Assembly: GCA_021773055.1 (NCBI GenBank)
Contig: JAJFKV010000081.1
Span: 57,735-121,734, forward strand
Direction of reading: 5' to 3'
Source: Woeseiaceae bacterium
GTDB lineage: Bacteria; Pseudomonadota; Gammaproteobacteria; Steroidobacterales; Woeseiaceae
DNA length: 64,000 nt
A program made the translations under genes and the position numbers. The notes below the pieces were generated by a model that was not told the origin of the DNA, did not search any database, and saw only the letters and a list, made by a program, of their open reading frames with translations. Below are positions 8,652-17,625 of this stretch, in pieces (within the stretch, counting starts at the first letter, position 1; every line of letters begins with the position of its first letter).

Positions 8652-10304
8652 ATGAAAGCATCCGATCTGTTAGTCGAGTGTCTGGAGGAAGAAGGAATCG
8701 AGTACATTTTCGGCGTGCCGGGCGAGGAAAATGCCGATTTCATGATGTCTCTGGAGAAGTCGACAAAGATCAAGTTTATCCTGACGCGTCATGAGCAGGG
8801 CGCAGCGTTCATGGCTGAAATCTACGGACGCCTGACTGGCAACGCCGCTGGCTGTCTTGGCACGCTGGGTCCTGGTGCTACCAATTTGATAACCGGTGTC
8901 GCCGATTCCAACATGGATCGTTCGCCGATGCTGGTGCTGACTGGCCAGGGTTCAACTGACCGACTGCACAAAGAATCGCATCAGATTATGGATGTCGTAA
9001 GTATGTTCGAGCCGGTCACCAAGTGGTCGACCACCATTCTCAATCCCGACACGATTCCGGAAATAGTCAGGAAGGCGGTGCGTCTCGCACGAACTGAAAA
9101 ACCGGGTGCCGTACACATCGAGCTACCAGAAGATGTCGCAGCAATGGAGTCGTCCAAAAGACCAATGACACCACGGCGTTTCCGGCGCCCTGTTCCCGAT
9201 GCCAAGATTGTTGACGCCGCATTTACGATGCTCAAGGAATCGAAGCGACCAATCATTATTGCGGGTAATGGGTGTATTCGCAGGCGCGCCAGCAAACAGC
9301 TAAGAATGTTCTGTGAAAAAACCGGTATCGGTGTCGTCAGCACCTTTATGGCGAAGGGCTGCGTCGACATGGACGCGGACTATTGCCTCTATACCGTCGG
9401 GCTTGGCAGCAAAGACCGAATCTCGATGGCTATCGATGACGCCGATCTCGTCATTACGCTCGGCTTCGACATGGTTGAGTACCACCCGAATCTCTGGAAT
9501 TCTCACAGCGACAAGAAAATACTGCATGCGGACTTTCTGCCAGCCGAGATCGACGAGTATTACCACCCGGAGACGGAGTTGGTCGGTGACCTCGCGCATG
9601 CTTTGTGGATGTTGAATGAGCGCGTCGACGCCGAGACGTTGCCCGAGTTCGATTTCGAACTACAACACAAGTGTCGCGATGAAATGACCGAAGATTTCGC
9701 CGAGCACAAAGACGACAAGACCGAAGGGACGATCCGGCCACAGAAGGCCTTGTGGGATGCAAGACAGGTCATGGGAGCCAGGGACATACTGCTTTCCGAC
9801 GTTGGTGCGCACAAAATGTGGATCGCGCGTCACTATCAGTGCCATGAGCCAAACACCTGCCTGATACCAAACGGCTTCTGCTCCATGGGTTTCGCGTTGC
9901 CGGGCGCTATCGCCGCCAGTATCGTGCACCCCGAGCGACGAATTCTTGCGATCGCTGGCGACGCAGGATTCCTGATGAACGTGCAAGAGATGGAAACGGC
10001 CAAGCGTATAGGTAGCGATATTGTCGTCATGGTTTGGGAAGACAAAGAATACGGCTTGATCGCGTGGAAACAGGAAACTCACTTTGGACATCATACCGAG
10101 CTCTCATTTGGCAACCCGGACTGGACTATGCTGGCTACTGCCTTCGGCTGGAATGGACACTACGTTAATGATGCTGCCGACCTGTTGCCGACGCTTGATG
10201 CGGCACTGGATGAAAAAGGCCCGAGTCTGGTTGTGATACCGATCGACTACCGAGAAAACCCCTTACTGACAAAAAAGCTCGGAGAAATCACGTGCGCGAT
10301 TTGA
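8652..10304 (+). CDS. acetolactate-synthase-like thiamine-diphosphate enzyme (large subunit type)
   Basis: A 550-residue ThDP-dependent enzyme with three domains. The N-terminal PYR domain contains the catalytic Glu48 in TRHEQGAAFMAE and the loop LGPGATNLITGVADS. A central FAD/NAD-like fold spans about 190-330. The C-terminal PP domain holds GDAGFLMNVQEMETAKR. Closest by eye are catabolic acetolactate synthases, which condense two pyruvates to acetolactate; no small regulatory subunit is present. The ThDP Asn-Asn pair is replaced by a WEDKEYG segment, as in other AlsS-like proteins. It overlaps the downstream aldehyde dehydrogenase by 13 bases, so its product may be an aldehyde rather than acetolactate. 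Confidence 0.75.
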   Translation: MKASDLLVECLEEEGIEYIFGVPGEENADFMMSLEKSTKIKFILTRHEQGAAFMAEIYGRLTGNAAGCLGTLGPGATNLITGVADSNMDRSPMLVLTGQGSTDRLHKESHQIMDVVSMFEPVTKWSTTILNPDTIPEIVRKAVRLARTEKPGAVHIELPEDVAAMESSKRPMTPRRFRRPVPDAKIVDAAFTMLKESKRPIIIAGNGCIRRRASKQLRMFCEKTGIGVVSTFMAKGCVDMDADYCLYTVGLGSKDRISMAIDDADLVITLGFDMVEYHPNLWNSHSDKKILHADFLPAEIDEYYHPETELVGDLAHALWMLNERVDAETLPEFDFELQHKCRDEMTEDFAEHKDDKTEGTIRPQKALWDARQVMGARDILLSDVGAHKMWIARHYQCHEPNTCLIPNGFCSMGFALPGAIAASIVHPERRILAIAGDAGFLMNVQEMETAKRIGSDIVVMVWEDKEYGLIAWKQETHFGHHTELSFGNPDWTMLATAFGWNGHYVNDAADLLPTLDAALDEKGPSLVVIPIDYRENPLLTKKLGEITCAI

Positions 10305-11725
10305 TGCTCGAGAGCAGCAAGCGCTCTGTCGGTACGCTGACCGTCGCGTCGCCTTTTGACGGTCGCGAACTGGATCAGGTTGCAACCGCGGGTCCCGAGC
10401 ATGTTGAAGACGCGTTGAGTATCGCCTACGAACGATTTCGCGACAGAGAGTCCTGGCTATCTATCCCAAAACGCATCGAAATTCTCGACAACACCGCAGC
10501 CATAATGGGCCGGCAAGTTGATGAACTCACGATGCTCGCCGCCAGCGAAGGCGGCAAACCGTACAATGATTCCAAGGTCGAAGTTATTCGCGCCATTGAC
10601 GGCGTACGACTTTGTGCCGAGACCCTTCGCGCCCATTCGGGCTCAGTAGTTCCGATTGCGAAGACTGCAGCGACCGCTGGCAGGGTTGCCTTTACGCAAA
10701 AGGAACCGATTGGCGTCGTGGTCGCAGTAAGTGCATTCAATCATCCACTGAACCTGATTGTTCACCAGGTCGGGCCAGCGGTCGCGAGCGGTTGTCCGGT
10801 AGTTGTGAAGCCTGCGGACGATACGCCGTTGTCCTGTTTACGCTTTGTTGAAATCCTCCGGGAGGCTGGCTTGCCCGCAGCATGGTGTCAGGTGGTCATC
10901 GCAAATGACCTTGACACGGCGGAGAGCCTGGTGACCGATTCACGGGTCGGATTTTTCAGCTTTATTGGCAGTGCTGCCGTCGGCTGGATGCTGCGCTCAA
11001 AGCTCGCCCCCGGTGTCCGATGTGCTCTGGAGCACGGTGGAGCTGCTCCCGCCATTCTGGCTGACCCATTCGACGCCGAGCTTGCTGTGACGTCTGTGTT
11101 AAAGGGTGGCTTCTATCATGCGGGACAGGTCTGTGTATCGACTCAGAGAGTATTTGCCCCCACCGCGCAAGCGGAGGGCTTTGCAACTGAACTCGCGAAG
11201 TTTGCCAGTTCGCTGCAAGTCGGTGCACCTGAAGACGCCGCAACCGAGGTCGGCCCGCTTATTCGCAGCAAAGAAGTCGACAGAGTCGCCGCATGGGTTG
11301 ATGAGGCTGTGGCGGCCGGCGCGAAGCTCCTTTGCGGCGGCAAGAAAATATCCGAGAGTTGTTACGCACCGACGGTGCTTTTGAATCCGCCGGATGACGC
11401 GCTTGTAAGCACGATGGAGATCTTCGGGCCTGTTGTGTGTGTCTACGCCTACGATGATATTGAAGCAGCTGTCCAGCAGGCCAATACGCTGCCAGTGGCG
11501 TTTCAGGCCGCGATCTATAGCAGGGACATTGACGTGGCGATGCGCATATACGGACAGCTTGATGCAACCGCGGTCATGATCAACGAACACACTGCTTTCC
11601 GGGATGATGTCATGCCGTTCGCTGGTCTGCGCGAATCTGGCCTCGGAGTCGGTGGCATCCCGTACACAATGGAAGACATGCAGATCGACAAGATGCTGGT
11701 CGTGAAATCACCTGGGCTGCCGTGA
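10292..11725 (+). CDS. NAD(P)-dependent aldehyde dehydrogenase
   Basis: A 477-residue ALDH-superfamily enzyme. GSAAVGWMLRS is the cofactor-binding loop, ALEHGGAAP carries the general-base Glu, GGFYHAGQVCVSTQRVF holds the nucleophilic Cys, and EIFGPVVCVYAYDD is the conserved EIFGPV motif. It oxidises an aldehyde to an acid with NAD(P)+. GTG at 10292 is chosen because GGAGA lies seven bases upstream. The overlap with the ThDP enzyme gene implies a two-step pathway in which the decarboxylase/ligase product is oxidised. Its 3' end overlaps the convergent DUF3187 gene by 18 bases. The substrate is unknown. Confidence 0.85.
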   Translation: MRDLMLESSKRSVGTLTVASPFDGRELDQVATAGPEHVEDALSIAYERFRDRESWLSIPKRIEILDNTAAIMGRQVDELTMLAASEGGKPYNDSKVEVIRAIDGVRLCAETLRAHSGSVVPIAKTAATAGRVAFTQKEPIGVVVAVSAFNHPLNLIVHQVGPAVASGCPVVVKPADDTPLSCLRFVEILREAGLPAAWCQVVIANDLDTAESLVTDSRVGFFSFIGSAAVGWMLRSKLAPGVRCALEHGGAAPAILADPFDAELAVTSVLKGGFYHAGQVCVSTQRVFAPTAQAEGFATELAKFASSLQVGAPEDAATEVGPLIRSKEVDRVAAWVDEAVAAGAKLLCGGKKISESCYAPTVLLNPPDDALVSTMEIFGPVVCVYAYDDIEAAVQQANTLPVAFQAAIYSRDIDVAMRIYGQLDATAVMINEHTAFRDDVMPFAGLRESGLGVGGIPYTMEDMQIDKMLVVKSPGLP

Positions 11726-12724
11726 CCCGTCGTAGCGAAGCGCAATCTGAAAGGAAACGTCCGGTGCCGAACCGGGTTTGACGTCCTCGCCGACGGATAA
11801 CACCAGGCGGTAGTCTTTCGAGACCTTGAACGTCGCGCCGAATGTGAGTGATGCAGAGGCATCGCCGAGATTCTCGATGTCGGAATCATAAACCGCGCTA
11901 CGTATCCGGCTTTGCGCAACAAGAACAACGTTTTCGTGCACGGACAGGCCAAGCCCAAAAGAAAGCTGGCCGACAAGATCATTGTATCGATCTGTCAGGA
12001 AATCGGGTTCCCCAAGATAGGTGATGTTGGCACGGTAAAACCCACTCAGATTGCCCTTACCCCAAAGACCGGCGACATCGCCGGCGAGTCCCAGGCTGAA
12101 GTCTGTCCCGCCACTACCCAGTAATGTATCGCTGTCACCGGTCGGAAGTTTCACACTGAGCCGCAGCGCCGTACTGCGCCCCCCATGCTCAGACAGCCTC
12201 CACCCGAGAAGAACTCGAAGATCACCGATACCGGCGGCATTTTGGGCCACGCTGACAGCCGACGCTTGCGAACCCGAATAGAAGATATCCAGCTGATCCT
12301 GCGCACGTGTTGCGCGTTCACCGTCTGGTAGACCGAACAGCTTGTGCCAACCGTCTATGATCGAATCAAGAGAGCCCGACTGGTGCCATACGTAAGGCGC
12401 TTCGATGCTGATATCCAGTTTGTCCGCAAGACCGTATCGATAAGTAAATGCCAAGCGAGTCGTTTCCCCATCGAGACGCAATTCTTCGACACCGCGAATC
12501 TCTTCAATGCTGTGGCTCGCGATGACCAGGGATGCGCCCCACGCATCCTCGCTTTGCGCGAAGATCTTGCTGCCTTCGGTACTTTCCGGAAAGCCAAATA
12601 TTCCTGTCAATGGACCGTTGTCGTGATCAGGAAGAGCCTCCGCGATTGCGTTGCCTGCCGGGTAAAGCAGCCATTGGCTGACCAGGAGGATGCCGAATAC
12701 ACCGGGAAAGCCATGCATATTCAT
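11708..12724 (-). CDS. DUF3187 family protein, probable outer-membrane beta-barrel
   Basis: A 338-residue protein. A signal-peptide-like N-terminus (GVFGILLVSQWLLYPAGNAIAEA) is followed by NGPLTGIFGFPES, typical of DUF3187 proteins. The rest is rich in alternating strands ending in aromatic residues (DISIEAPYVWHQSG, LRLSVKLPTGD, VSFQIALRYDG), which fits a periplasmic or outer-membrane barrel. AAGGAGA five bases before the ATG at 12724 supports the start. The family function is unknown. It is convergent with the aldehyde dehydrogenase and I see no operon partner. Confidence 0.75.
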   Translation of the reverse strand: MNMHGFPGVFGILLVSQWLLYPAGNAIAEALPDHDNGPLTGIFGFPESTEGSKIFAQSEDAWGASLVIASHSIEEIRGVEELRLDGETTRLAFTYRYGLADKLDISIEAPYVWHQSGSLDSIIDGWHKLFGLPDGERATRAQDQLDIFYSGSQASAVSVAQNAAGIGDLRVLLGWRLSEHGGRSTALRLSVKLPTGDSDTLLGSGGTDFSLGLAGDVAGLWGKGNLSGFYRANITYLGEPDFLTDRYNDLVGQLSFGLGLSVHENVVLVAQSRIRSAVYDSDIENLGDASASLTFGATFKVSKDYRLVLSVGEDVKPGSAPDVSFQIALRYDGSRQPR

Positions 12725-12829
12725 GCGTTCTCCTTTGGGCTGGTTATGGGATCAAATTACGGTCGCAGTATTTAGTTGGCGGTGCAGCGAGTCAAGGACG
12801 AATATGGCCCGAAATTCAATGCTCCGATC

Positions 12830-12847
12830 TTGAACTATACTGTTCAA
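12830..12847. promoter_or_regulatory. perfect 18-bp dyad enclosing a -10-like hexamer
   Basis: TTGAAC (12830-12835) and GTTCAA (12842-12847) form a perfect inverted repeat around TATACT, a good -10 hexamer. No matching -35 is clear. It lies upstream of DUF3187 (minus) and of the short open frame (plus). It could be an operator over a promoter, but the site also falls inside the extended open frame of the gene remnant. Confidence 0.35.
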
Positions 12848-12915
12848 TAACGGCGCAGTATCTTGCGCTAAGAGCCTGGAGCAAACTCCGCACGGAGCAG
12901 GGCTCAACGGCCGGA

Positions 12916-13131
12916 ATGTGGGTATTCTTCCCGGTCAATGGTGGCGGTGGCGAAGAATTTGATTTCAAATTTGTTGTCAGCCACGGCAATTACACGGAAC
13001 AGGGTGAAGACTTCGATAGTTATGACCCCGCCAAAGCCAGGGAGATTTTCCCGTATGGCATGCTGGATTGCGACTCATCGAGATCCTACGTTGCCACGAA
13101 CATACGTACGGCAGAAAGCGACGACGAGTAG
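12916..13131 (+). CDS. short hypothetical protein, probably the 3' remnant of a longer gene
   Basis: From ATG at 12916 the frame gives 71 residues containing FFPVNGGGGEEFDFKFVV, FDSYDPAKAREIF and a conserved-looking LDCDSSRSYVA near the end. The same frame is open upstream to at least 12721 with protein-like content (AQYLALRAWSKLRTEQG just before the ATG) but no start codon, so the visible part looks like the C-terminal end of a larger protein that lost its N-terminus. I recall similar C-termini in marine gammaproteobacterial hypothetical proteins but cannot name a family. A strong terminator follows directly. Confidence 0.45.
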   Translation: MWVFFPVNGGGGEEFDFKFVVSHGNYTEQGEDFDSYDPAKAREIFPYGMLDCDSSRSYVATNIRTAESDDE

Positions 13132-13132
13132 T

Positions 13133-13165
13133 AAAAAAGGCGCCCGCAAGGGGCGCCTTTTCTTT
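13133..13165 (+). terminator. Rho-independent terminator
   Basis: AAAAGGCGCCC (13135-13145) and GGGCGCCTTTT (13151-13161) form a perfect 11-bp stem with a 5-base loop followed by TCTTTC. It begins two bases after the stop of the short open frame at 13131 and ends transcription before the tricorn-like gene. Confidence 0.9.
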
Positions 13166-13234
13166 CGATAATTAGGAAATTCGCACTCAACATTCAGTGG
13201 TAGGATACACGCCTCGTTTTTGTGGAGAATTTCA

Positions 13235-16200
13235 ATGCCGGCACTCAGGACCGTTCTGTTCGTTCTGATTCTTGTGACCACGCAAGAATGTATAGCCAAT
13301 GAGACGCGTTTACTGCGTTTTCCCGATATCCATAAAAACCGTGTCGTATTCGTCTACGCTGGCGACCTGTATGTTGCGTCAACGAATGGGGGAACTGCCA
13401 CCCGACTGACATCGCACGAGGGTCTGGAGCAGTTTCCAAAATTTTCGCCTGATGGCTCTGAAGTTGCCTATTCAGCAGAATATAACGGTACTCGACAGGT
13501 CTACGTTATCCCATCGACCGGCGGCACACCGCGCCAGCTAACCTGGTACAACGATGTCGGTCCTATGCCGCCTCGTGGTGGTTCCGACTACCGCATCCTG
13601 GACTGGACGCGTGATGGTAAAAATGTGCTCGTGAGGGCGAACCGCCTGCCCTGGGGCGTTCGCATGGGGCGCCATTACCTGGTGCCAGTTGATGGTGGCG
13701 ATGAGTCTGCCATGGAAATCCCGGAAGGTGGCGCAGGCATGTTCTCGCCGGATGGCAAGAAGATCGTTTACACGCCAATCGACCGTGAATTCAGAACCTG
13801 GAAACGCTACCGCGGTGGTCGTGCCCAGGACGTGTGGATCTACGATTTCGAAAATAGTACCGCGGAGCAACTGACCGATAATCCTGCGACTGACCACCAG
13901 CCTCTTTGGGTTGGCGACAATATTTTCTTCACGTCTGATCGTGACTACACACTCAATCTCTATCGCTATTCAGCAGACGGCTCCGAAGCGGTTACATCTC
14001 ACGAGGAGTTCGATGTCCTCTGGGCCAGCGCCGGGCCGACGGCTGTCGTTTACGAAAACGGTGGCTGGCTGTATCGTTTTGATCCCGCCCGCAACGAATC
14101 CGAGCGACTGTCGATCACTATCGGGGGCGACCGTCCGGCAACGCTTCCCAAAGTGGTGGAAGCGTCGGACTTTATTGAGTCGGCCGATCTTTCGCCGAGT
14201 GGAAAGCGCGTCCTCATAACTGCCCGCGGCGATGTTTTCAGTGTTCCGGCCAAAGATGGGCCCGTCAGAAACCTCACTCGCACGCCGAAAATCAGGGAGA
14301 TCGACGCGACCTGGTCACCGGATGGAAAACAACTGGCGTATCTGTCAGACGCATCCGGCGAGTACGAGATTTGGGTGCGACCGGTGGGCGGCGGTGATGC
14401 CAGGCGTGTTACGGAAGATGGAGCGGTATGGCGATTTCCGCCGGTTTGGTCTCCCGACTCCAGCAAGATGGTATTTGGTGACAAGAATCAGCACCTGAAT
14501 GTGGTCGACATTGCCAGCGGACGCGTGAAGCTTGTCGACTCGTCAAATCGGAACGACATAACCGATTACAGCTGGGCTCCTGATAGCCGCTTTGTTACGT
14601 ACATAAAGAACAACGAACTGGGTACTGGAAGCGTTTGGATCCATTCGCTTGGCGATGGGCGTAATCACCAAGTGACATCTGAAATGACAGACGATTTTAG
14701 CCCCGTATTCGACCCCCAGGGTCGATACCTGTATTTCCTGTCGTCGCGAGATCAGGACCTGCAGTTCAGCTCAGTCGAATTTAACTACATGGTTACCGAT
14801 TCGACTCGCGTGTACGCGGCACAGCTGAATGCAGATCAACCTGCCCTGTTCCTGCCCAAGAGCGACGAAGTGACGACGACTACCGACGCCGATGACGAGA
14901 AGGAAGATGGCGAATCGGAAGACCAGGATGTAGTCATCAATATTGCTTTCGACGGCATTGAAGACCGACTCGTTGCTCTGCAATCGTCTGGCGGCAACTA
15001 CGATAATTTGATGGCCTCGCCGAAAGGTCCGGTCTATATTTCCGGCCAGAACGGCGAAAGCAAAGTTATGTTTTTCGATCTTGAGAACGAGAAGGAAGAG
15101 CTTGTCCTTGAGGGCGTGCAGGGATTTTCGCTTTCCGAAAATCGCGAGAAAGTTCTCTACTCTGCTGGCGGCGCACTCGGTATTGCCGATCTCGGCTCGG
15201 AGCAAGACTCAAGTGAAGGTCGACTGGAACTCGACAACATGGAGCTGCTCGTCGATCCGACGATAGAGTGGCAACAAATGTATGTCGACGGTTGGCGAAT
15301 CATGCGCGACTGGTTTTACGACCCCAACATGCACGGTCAGGACTGGGACGAAATTCGAAAAAAATACGAGCCGCTCGTTCAGCATGTGGCACATCGTGCT
15401 GACCTCGATTACATCTTCGGCGAGATTGCTGGTGAAATGATGGCGGGGCACATATACGTGCAATCCGGCGACCAACCTTCCGTAGAACGGCGCAACGGTG
15501 GCTTGCTCGGCGCCGAGTTTGAGCGCGACAGTGGCTTTTACCGTATTAGCAAAATTTTCAAGGGCGAAGCGTGGCAAACGATATTCTTTTCGCCACTTGC
15601 CGTGCCAGGCATAGATGTTTCTGTTGGCGACTTCGTTGTCGCGGTCAACGGTGTGTCGACCGGTGAAGTGCAGAATTTCTATCAGTTGTTGGAAAACACC
15701 GGTGAAGACATTGTTACCCTGACGATCAACGATAAGCCACGCCTTCGCGGTAGTCGCGACGTCATGGTAAATACCATCACATCAGAAACCCAGTTGCGGT
15801 ATCTCGACTGGGTTGAAGATCGTGCGCGCCGTGTGGATGAAATGTCGGGTGGACGAATTGGCTATGTGCACTTGCCAAATACGGCTGGAGCCGGTAACCG
15901 CGAGTTGTTCAAACGGTTCATGCCACAGATGAACAAGGACGCGCTGATCATCGATGCGCGTTATAACGGCGGCGGTTTTATTCCTGATCGCATGATCGAG
16001 CTTGTATCTCGCAAACCACTAAATTACTGGAAGCGCCGCGGTCTCGAGCCGACCGCGACGCCCACATTTTCTCATGACGGACCGAAAGCCACATTAATTA
16101 ACGGTTATTCGTCATCTGGCGGTGATGCGTTTCCCTACTACTTCAAGAAACTTGGCCTGGGCCCGCTGATTGGTACACGAAGCTGGGGCGGCCTGATCGG

Positions 16201-16453
16201 AATTTCAGGCAATCCATCGCTCGCGGACGGCGGCAGTATTCTGGTATCCACGTTTCGCTTCATGGATACCGATGGCGAGTGGGCTGTCGAGAATGAAGGC
16301 GTCTATCCCGATATCGAAGTCGTCGATCGACCGGAACTCGTTGCTGCCGGGCAAGACCCGACGCTTGAAACAGCGGTCAGGCACTTGCTTGAAGAGCTCG
16401 AGAAAGCGCCGCCGATTAAGGTTCAGGCGCCACCATCGCCAACCGAGTTCTGA
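13235..16453 (+). CDS. tricorn-like serine protease (beta-propeller plus PDZ and S41 peptidase domains)
   Basis: A protein of about 1070 residues. A signal peptide (VLFVLILVTTQECIA) is followed by TolB/WD40-like repeats with recurring FSPDG, WSPDG and DGKKIVY motifs (about 25-600), a tricorn core region with His739 in MMAGHIYV, a PDZ domain (about 790-860), and an S41 peptidase core with SSSGGDAFPYYF (Ser959-961) and RSWGGLIGI. Tricorn peptidases degrade oligopeptides; the signal peptide here predicts a periplasmic enzyme. GGAG about seven bases before the ATG at 13235 supports that start over an upstream TTG at 13220. An acidic Asp/Glu-rich insertion lies near residues 545-565. It is transcribed alone. 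Confidence 0.85.
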   Translation: MPALRTVLFVLILVTTQECIANETRLLRFPDIHKNRVVFVYAGDLYVASTNGGTATRLTSHEGLEQFPKFSPDGSEVAYSAEYNGTRQVYVIPSTGGTPRQLTWYNDVGPMPPRGGSDYRILDWTRDGKNVLVRANRLPWGVRMGRHYLVPVDGGDESAMEIPEGGAGMFSPDGKKIVYTPIDREFRTWKRYRGGRAQDVWIYDFENSTAEQLTDNPATDHQPLWVGDNIFFTSDRDYTLNLYRYSADGSEAVTSHEEFDVLWASAGPTAVVYENGGWLYRFDPARNESERLSITIGGDRPATLPKVVEASDFIESADLSPSGKRVLITARGDVFSVPAKDGPVRNLTRTPKIREIDATWSPDGKQLAYLSDASGEYEIWVRPVGGGDARRVTEDGAVWRFPPVWSPDSSKMVFGDKNQHLNVVDIASGRVKLVDSSNRNDITDYSWAPDSRFVTYIKNNELGTGSVWIHSLGDGRNHQVTSEMTDDFSPVFDPQGRYLYFLSSRDQDLQFSSVEFNYMVTDSTRVYAAQLNADQPALFLPKSDEVTTTTDADDEKEDGESEDQDVVINIAFDGIEDRLVALQSSGGNYDNLMASPKGPVYISGQNGESKVMFFDLENEKEELVLEGVQGFSLSENREKVLYSAGGALGIADLGSEQDSSEGRLELDNMELLVDPTIEWQQMYVDGWRIMRDWFYDPNMHGQDWDEIRKKYEPLVQHVAHRADLDYIFGEIAGEMMAGHIYVQSGDQPSVERRNGGLLGAEFERDSGFYRISKIFKGEAWQTIFFSPLAVPGIDVSVGDFVVAVNGVSTGEVQNFYQLLENTGEDIVTLTINDKPRLRGSRDVMVNTITSETQLRYLDWVEDRARRVDEMSGGRIGYVHLPNTAGAGNRELFKRFMPQMNKDALIIDARYNGGGFIPDRMIELVSRKPLNYWKRRGLEPTATPTFSHDGPKATLINGYSSSGGDAFPYYFKKLGLGPLIGTRSWGGLIGISGNPSLADGGSILVSTFRFMDTDGEWAVENEGVYPDIEVVDRPELVAAGQDPTLETAVRHLLEELEKAPPIKVQAPPSPTEF

Positions 16454-16599
16454 TTGCGATGCTTGAGGAAGACGCCGGACCCTGCCGCTACAGTTCGCTA
16501 TCCGCAGGCCAATTCGGAATTTGCGTATTCACTAATGCCGTGACCCACGTACTCTGGTGTATGCAGGACATAGCACCCGTCACCTAGTGGACAGCGTTC

Positions 16600-17625
16600 A
16601 TGACCCGGGAAATATCGTTACCGGATAGCAGGCGATTTTTTGAGATCCGCTTCGAATCTATTGGCGGATTAGGGGCTCATGCAGCCGGGCAAATCGTCGC
16701 CAGCGCCGCCGTATTGCGTATGGGCCTGAACGGCTCTCATTTTTCTTCCTACGGATCAGAAAAGAAGGGCTCGGTGGTGCGCTCCTTTGTCCGTCTCGCA
16801 CCAGCTGACTGCGCCATTCGCAACAGCGCACCGATCGAATCACCTGACGTCATAGTCGTTTTTCATGGCGGCCTGCTCGCGCACCCTGCGACACTGGCCG
16901 GCATGCGCGCTGCCGGCACTTTGATCTACGCCGGACATGAACATGAGGCACCCGATGGTCTCTCCCGGCTGCCCGAGACGACAAGAGTTATCCGGATCGA
17001 CGCTCAGACTATCGCGCGTGAAGAACGATCGCGACCGAACGCCGTATTAATCGGCGCTTTGACGGCCGCATTACCCTTCCTTGACCGGCAGGCGATACTC
17101 GACACACTCGAAGCGACCTTCGCCGGCAAGCATCCCGAAGCCGTGGCCGCTAATGAATGTGCGTTTACGCGTGGCGCCGAGGAATTTAAGTTGATTGAGA
17201 ATGTCGGCCGCGGCGAGGGTGACCTCCCCGCGGTGACGTCCGATCCGCTCTGGGGTTATCGAACCGCGCCGCTCGGCGGGGTGTTACCGCTGCCCGGCAA
17301 CACGGCTCACAATGACCTGCATACGTCACGTAACGGCTGGATGCCGGTGCTGGATGCCGACAAGTGCATCGACTGCGGTATGTGTGACATGGTCTGCCCG
17401 GATCTGTGCCTGGTCTGGTCGACAACAACTGGCGACGACGGGCAGCCGACCGTGAAACTGGACGGTGTTGACTACCGCTATTGCAAAGGCTGCATGCGTT
17501 GTGTCGAGACCTGTTCAACTCTAGCGATGACTCGCGAACCCGAGACTCACGGCATGGCAAACCGCTTGCGCGTGCCGCTATTCCCGGACCTGTTCCCAGC
17601 GACCGGAGGCAAGCATGCTACATGA
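16600..17625 (+). CDS. 2-oxoacid:ferredoxin oxidoreductase, fused gamma subunit and ferredoxin (delta) domain
   Basis: 341 residues. Residues ~12-190 are a gamma-subunit domain (FESIGGLGAHAAGQIVASA, GSEKKGSVVRSFVRL). The C-terminal ~100 residues hold two 4Fe-4S motifs, CIDCGMCDMVCPD and YCKGCMRCVETC. In this family the gamma domain binds CoA-related parts and the delta domain relays electrons to ferredoxin. It overlaps the alpha-beta gene by 11 bases, so together they supply all four classical POR/KOR domains from two genes. The oxoacid is not identifiable from sequence alone; pyruvate, 2-oxoglutarate or a branched oxoacid are possible. Confidence 0.85.
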   Translation: MTREISLPDSRRFFEIRFESIGGLGAHAAGQIVASAAVLRMGLNGSHFSSYGSEKKGSVVRSFVRLAPADCAIRNSAPIESPDVIVVFHGGLLAHPATLAGMRAAGTLIYAGHEHEAPDGLSRLPETTRVIRIDAQTIAREERSRPNAVLIGALTAALPFLDRQAILDTLEATFAGKHPEAVAANECAFTRGAEEFKLIENVGRGEGDLPAVTSDPLWGYRTAPLGGVLPLPGNTAHNDLHTSRNGWMPVLDADKCIDCGMCDMVCPDLCLVWSTTTGDDGQPTVKLDGVDYRYCKGCMRCVETCSTLAMTREPETHGMANRLRVPLFPDLFPATGGKHAT

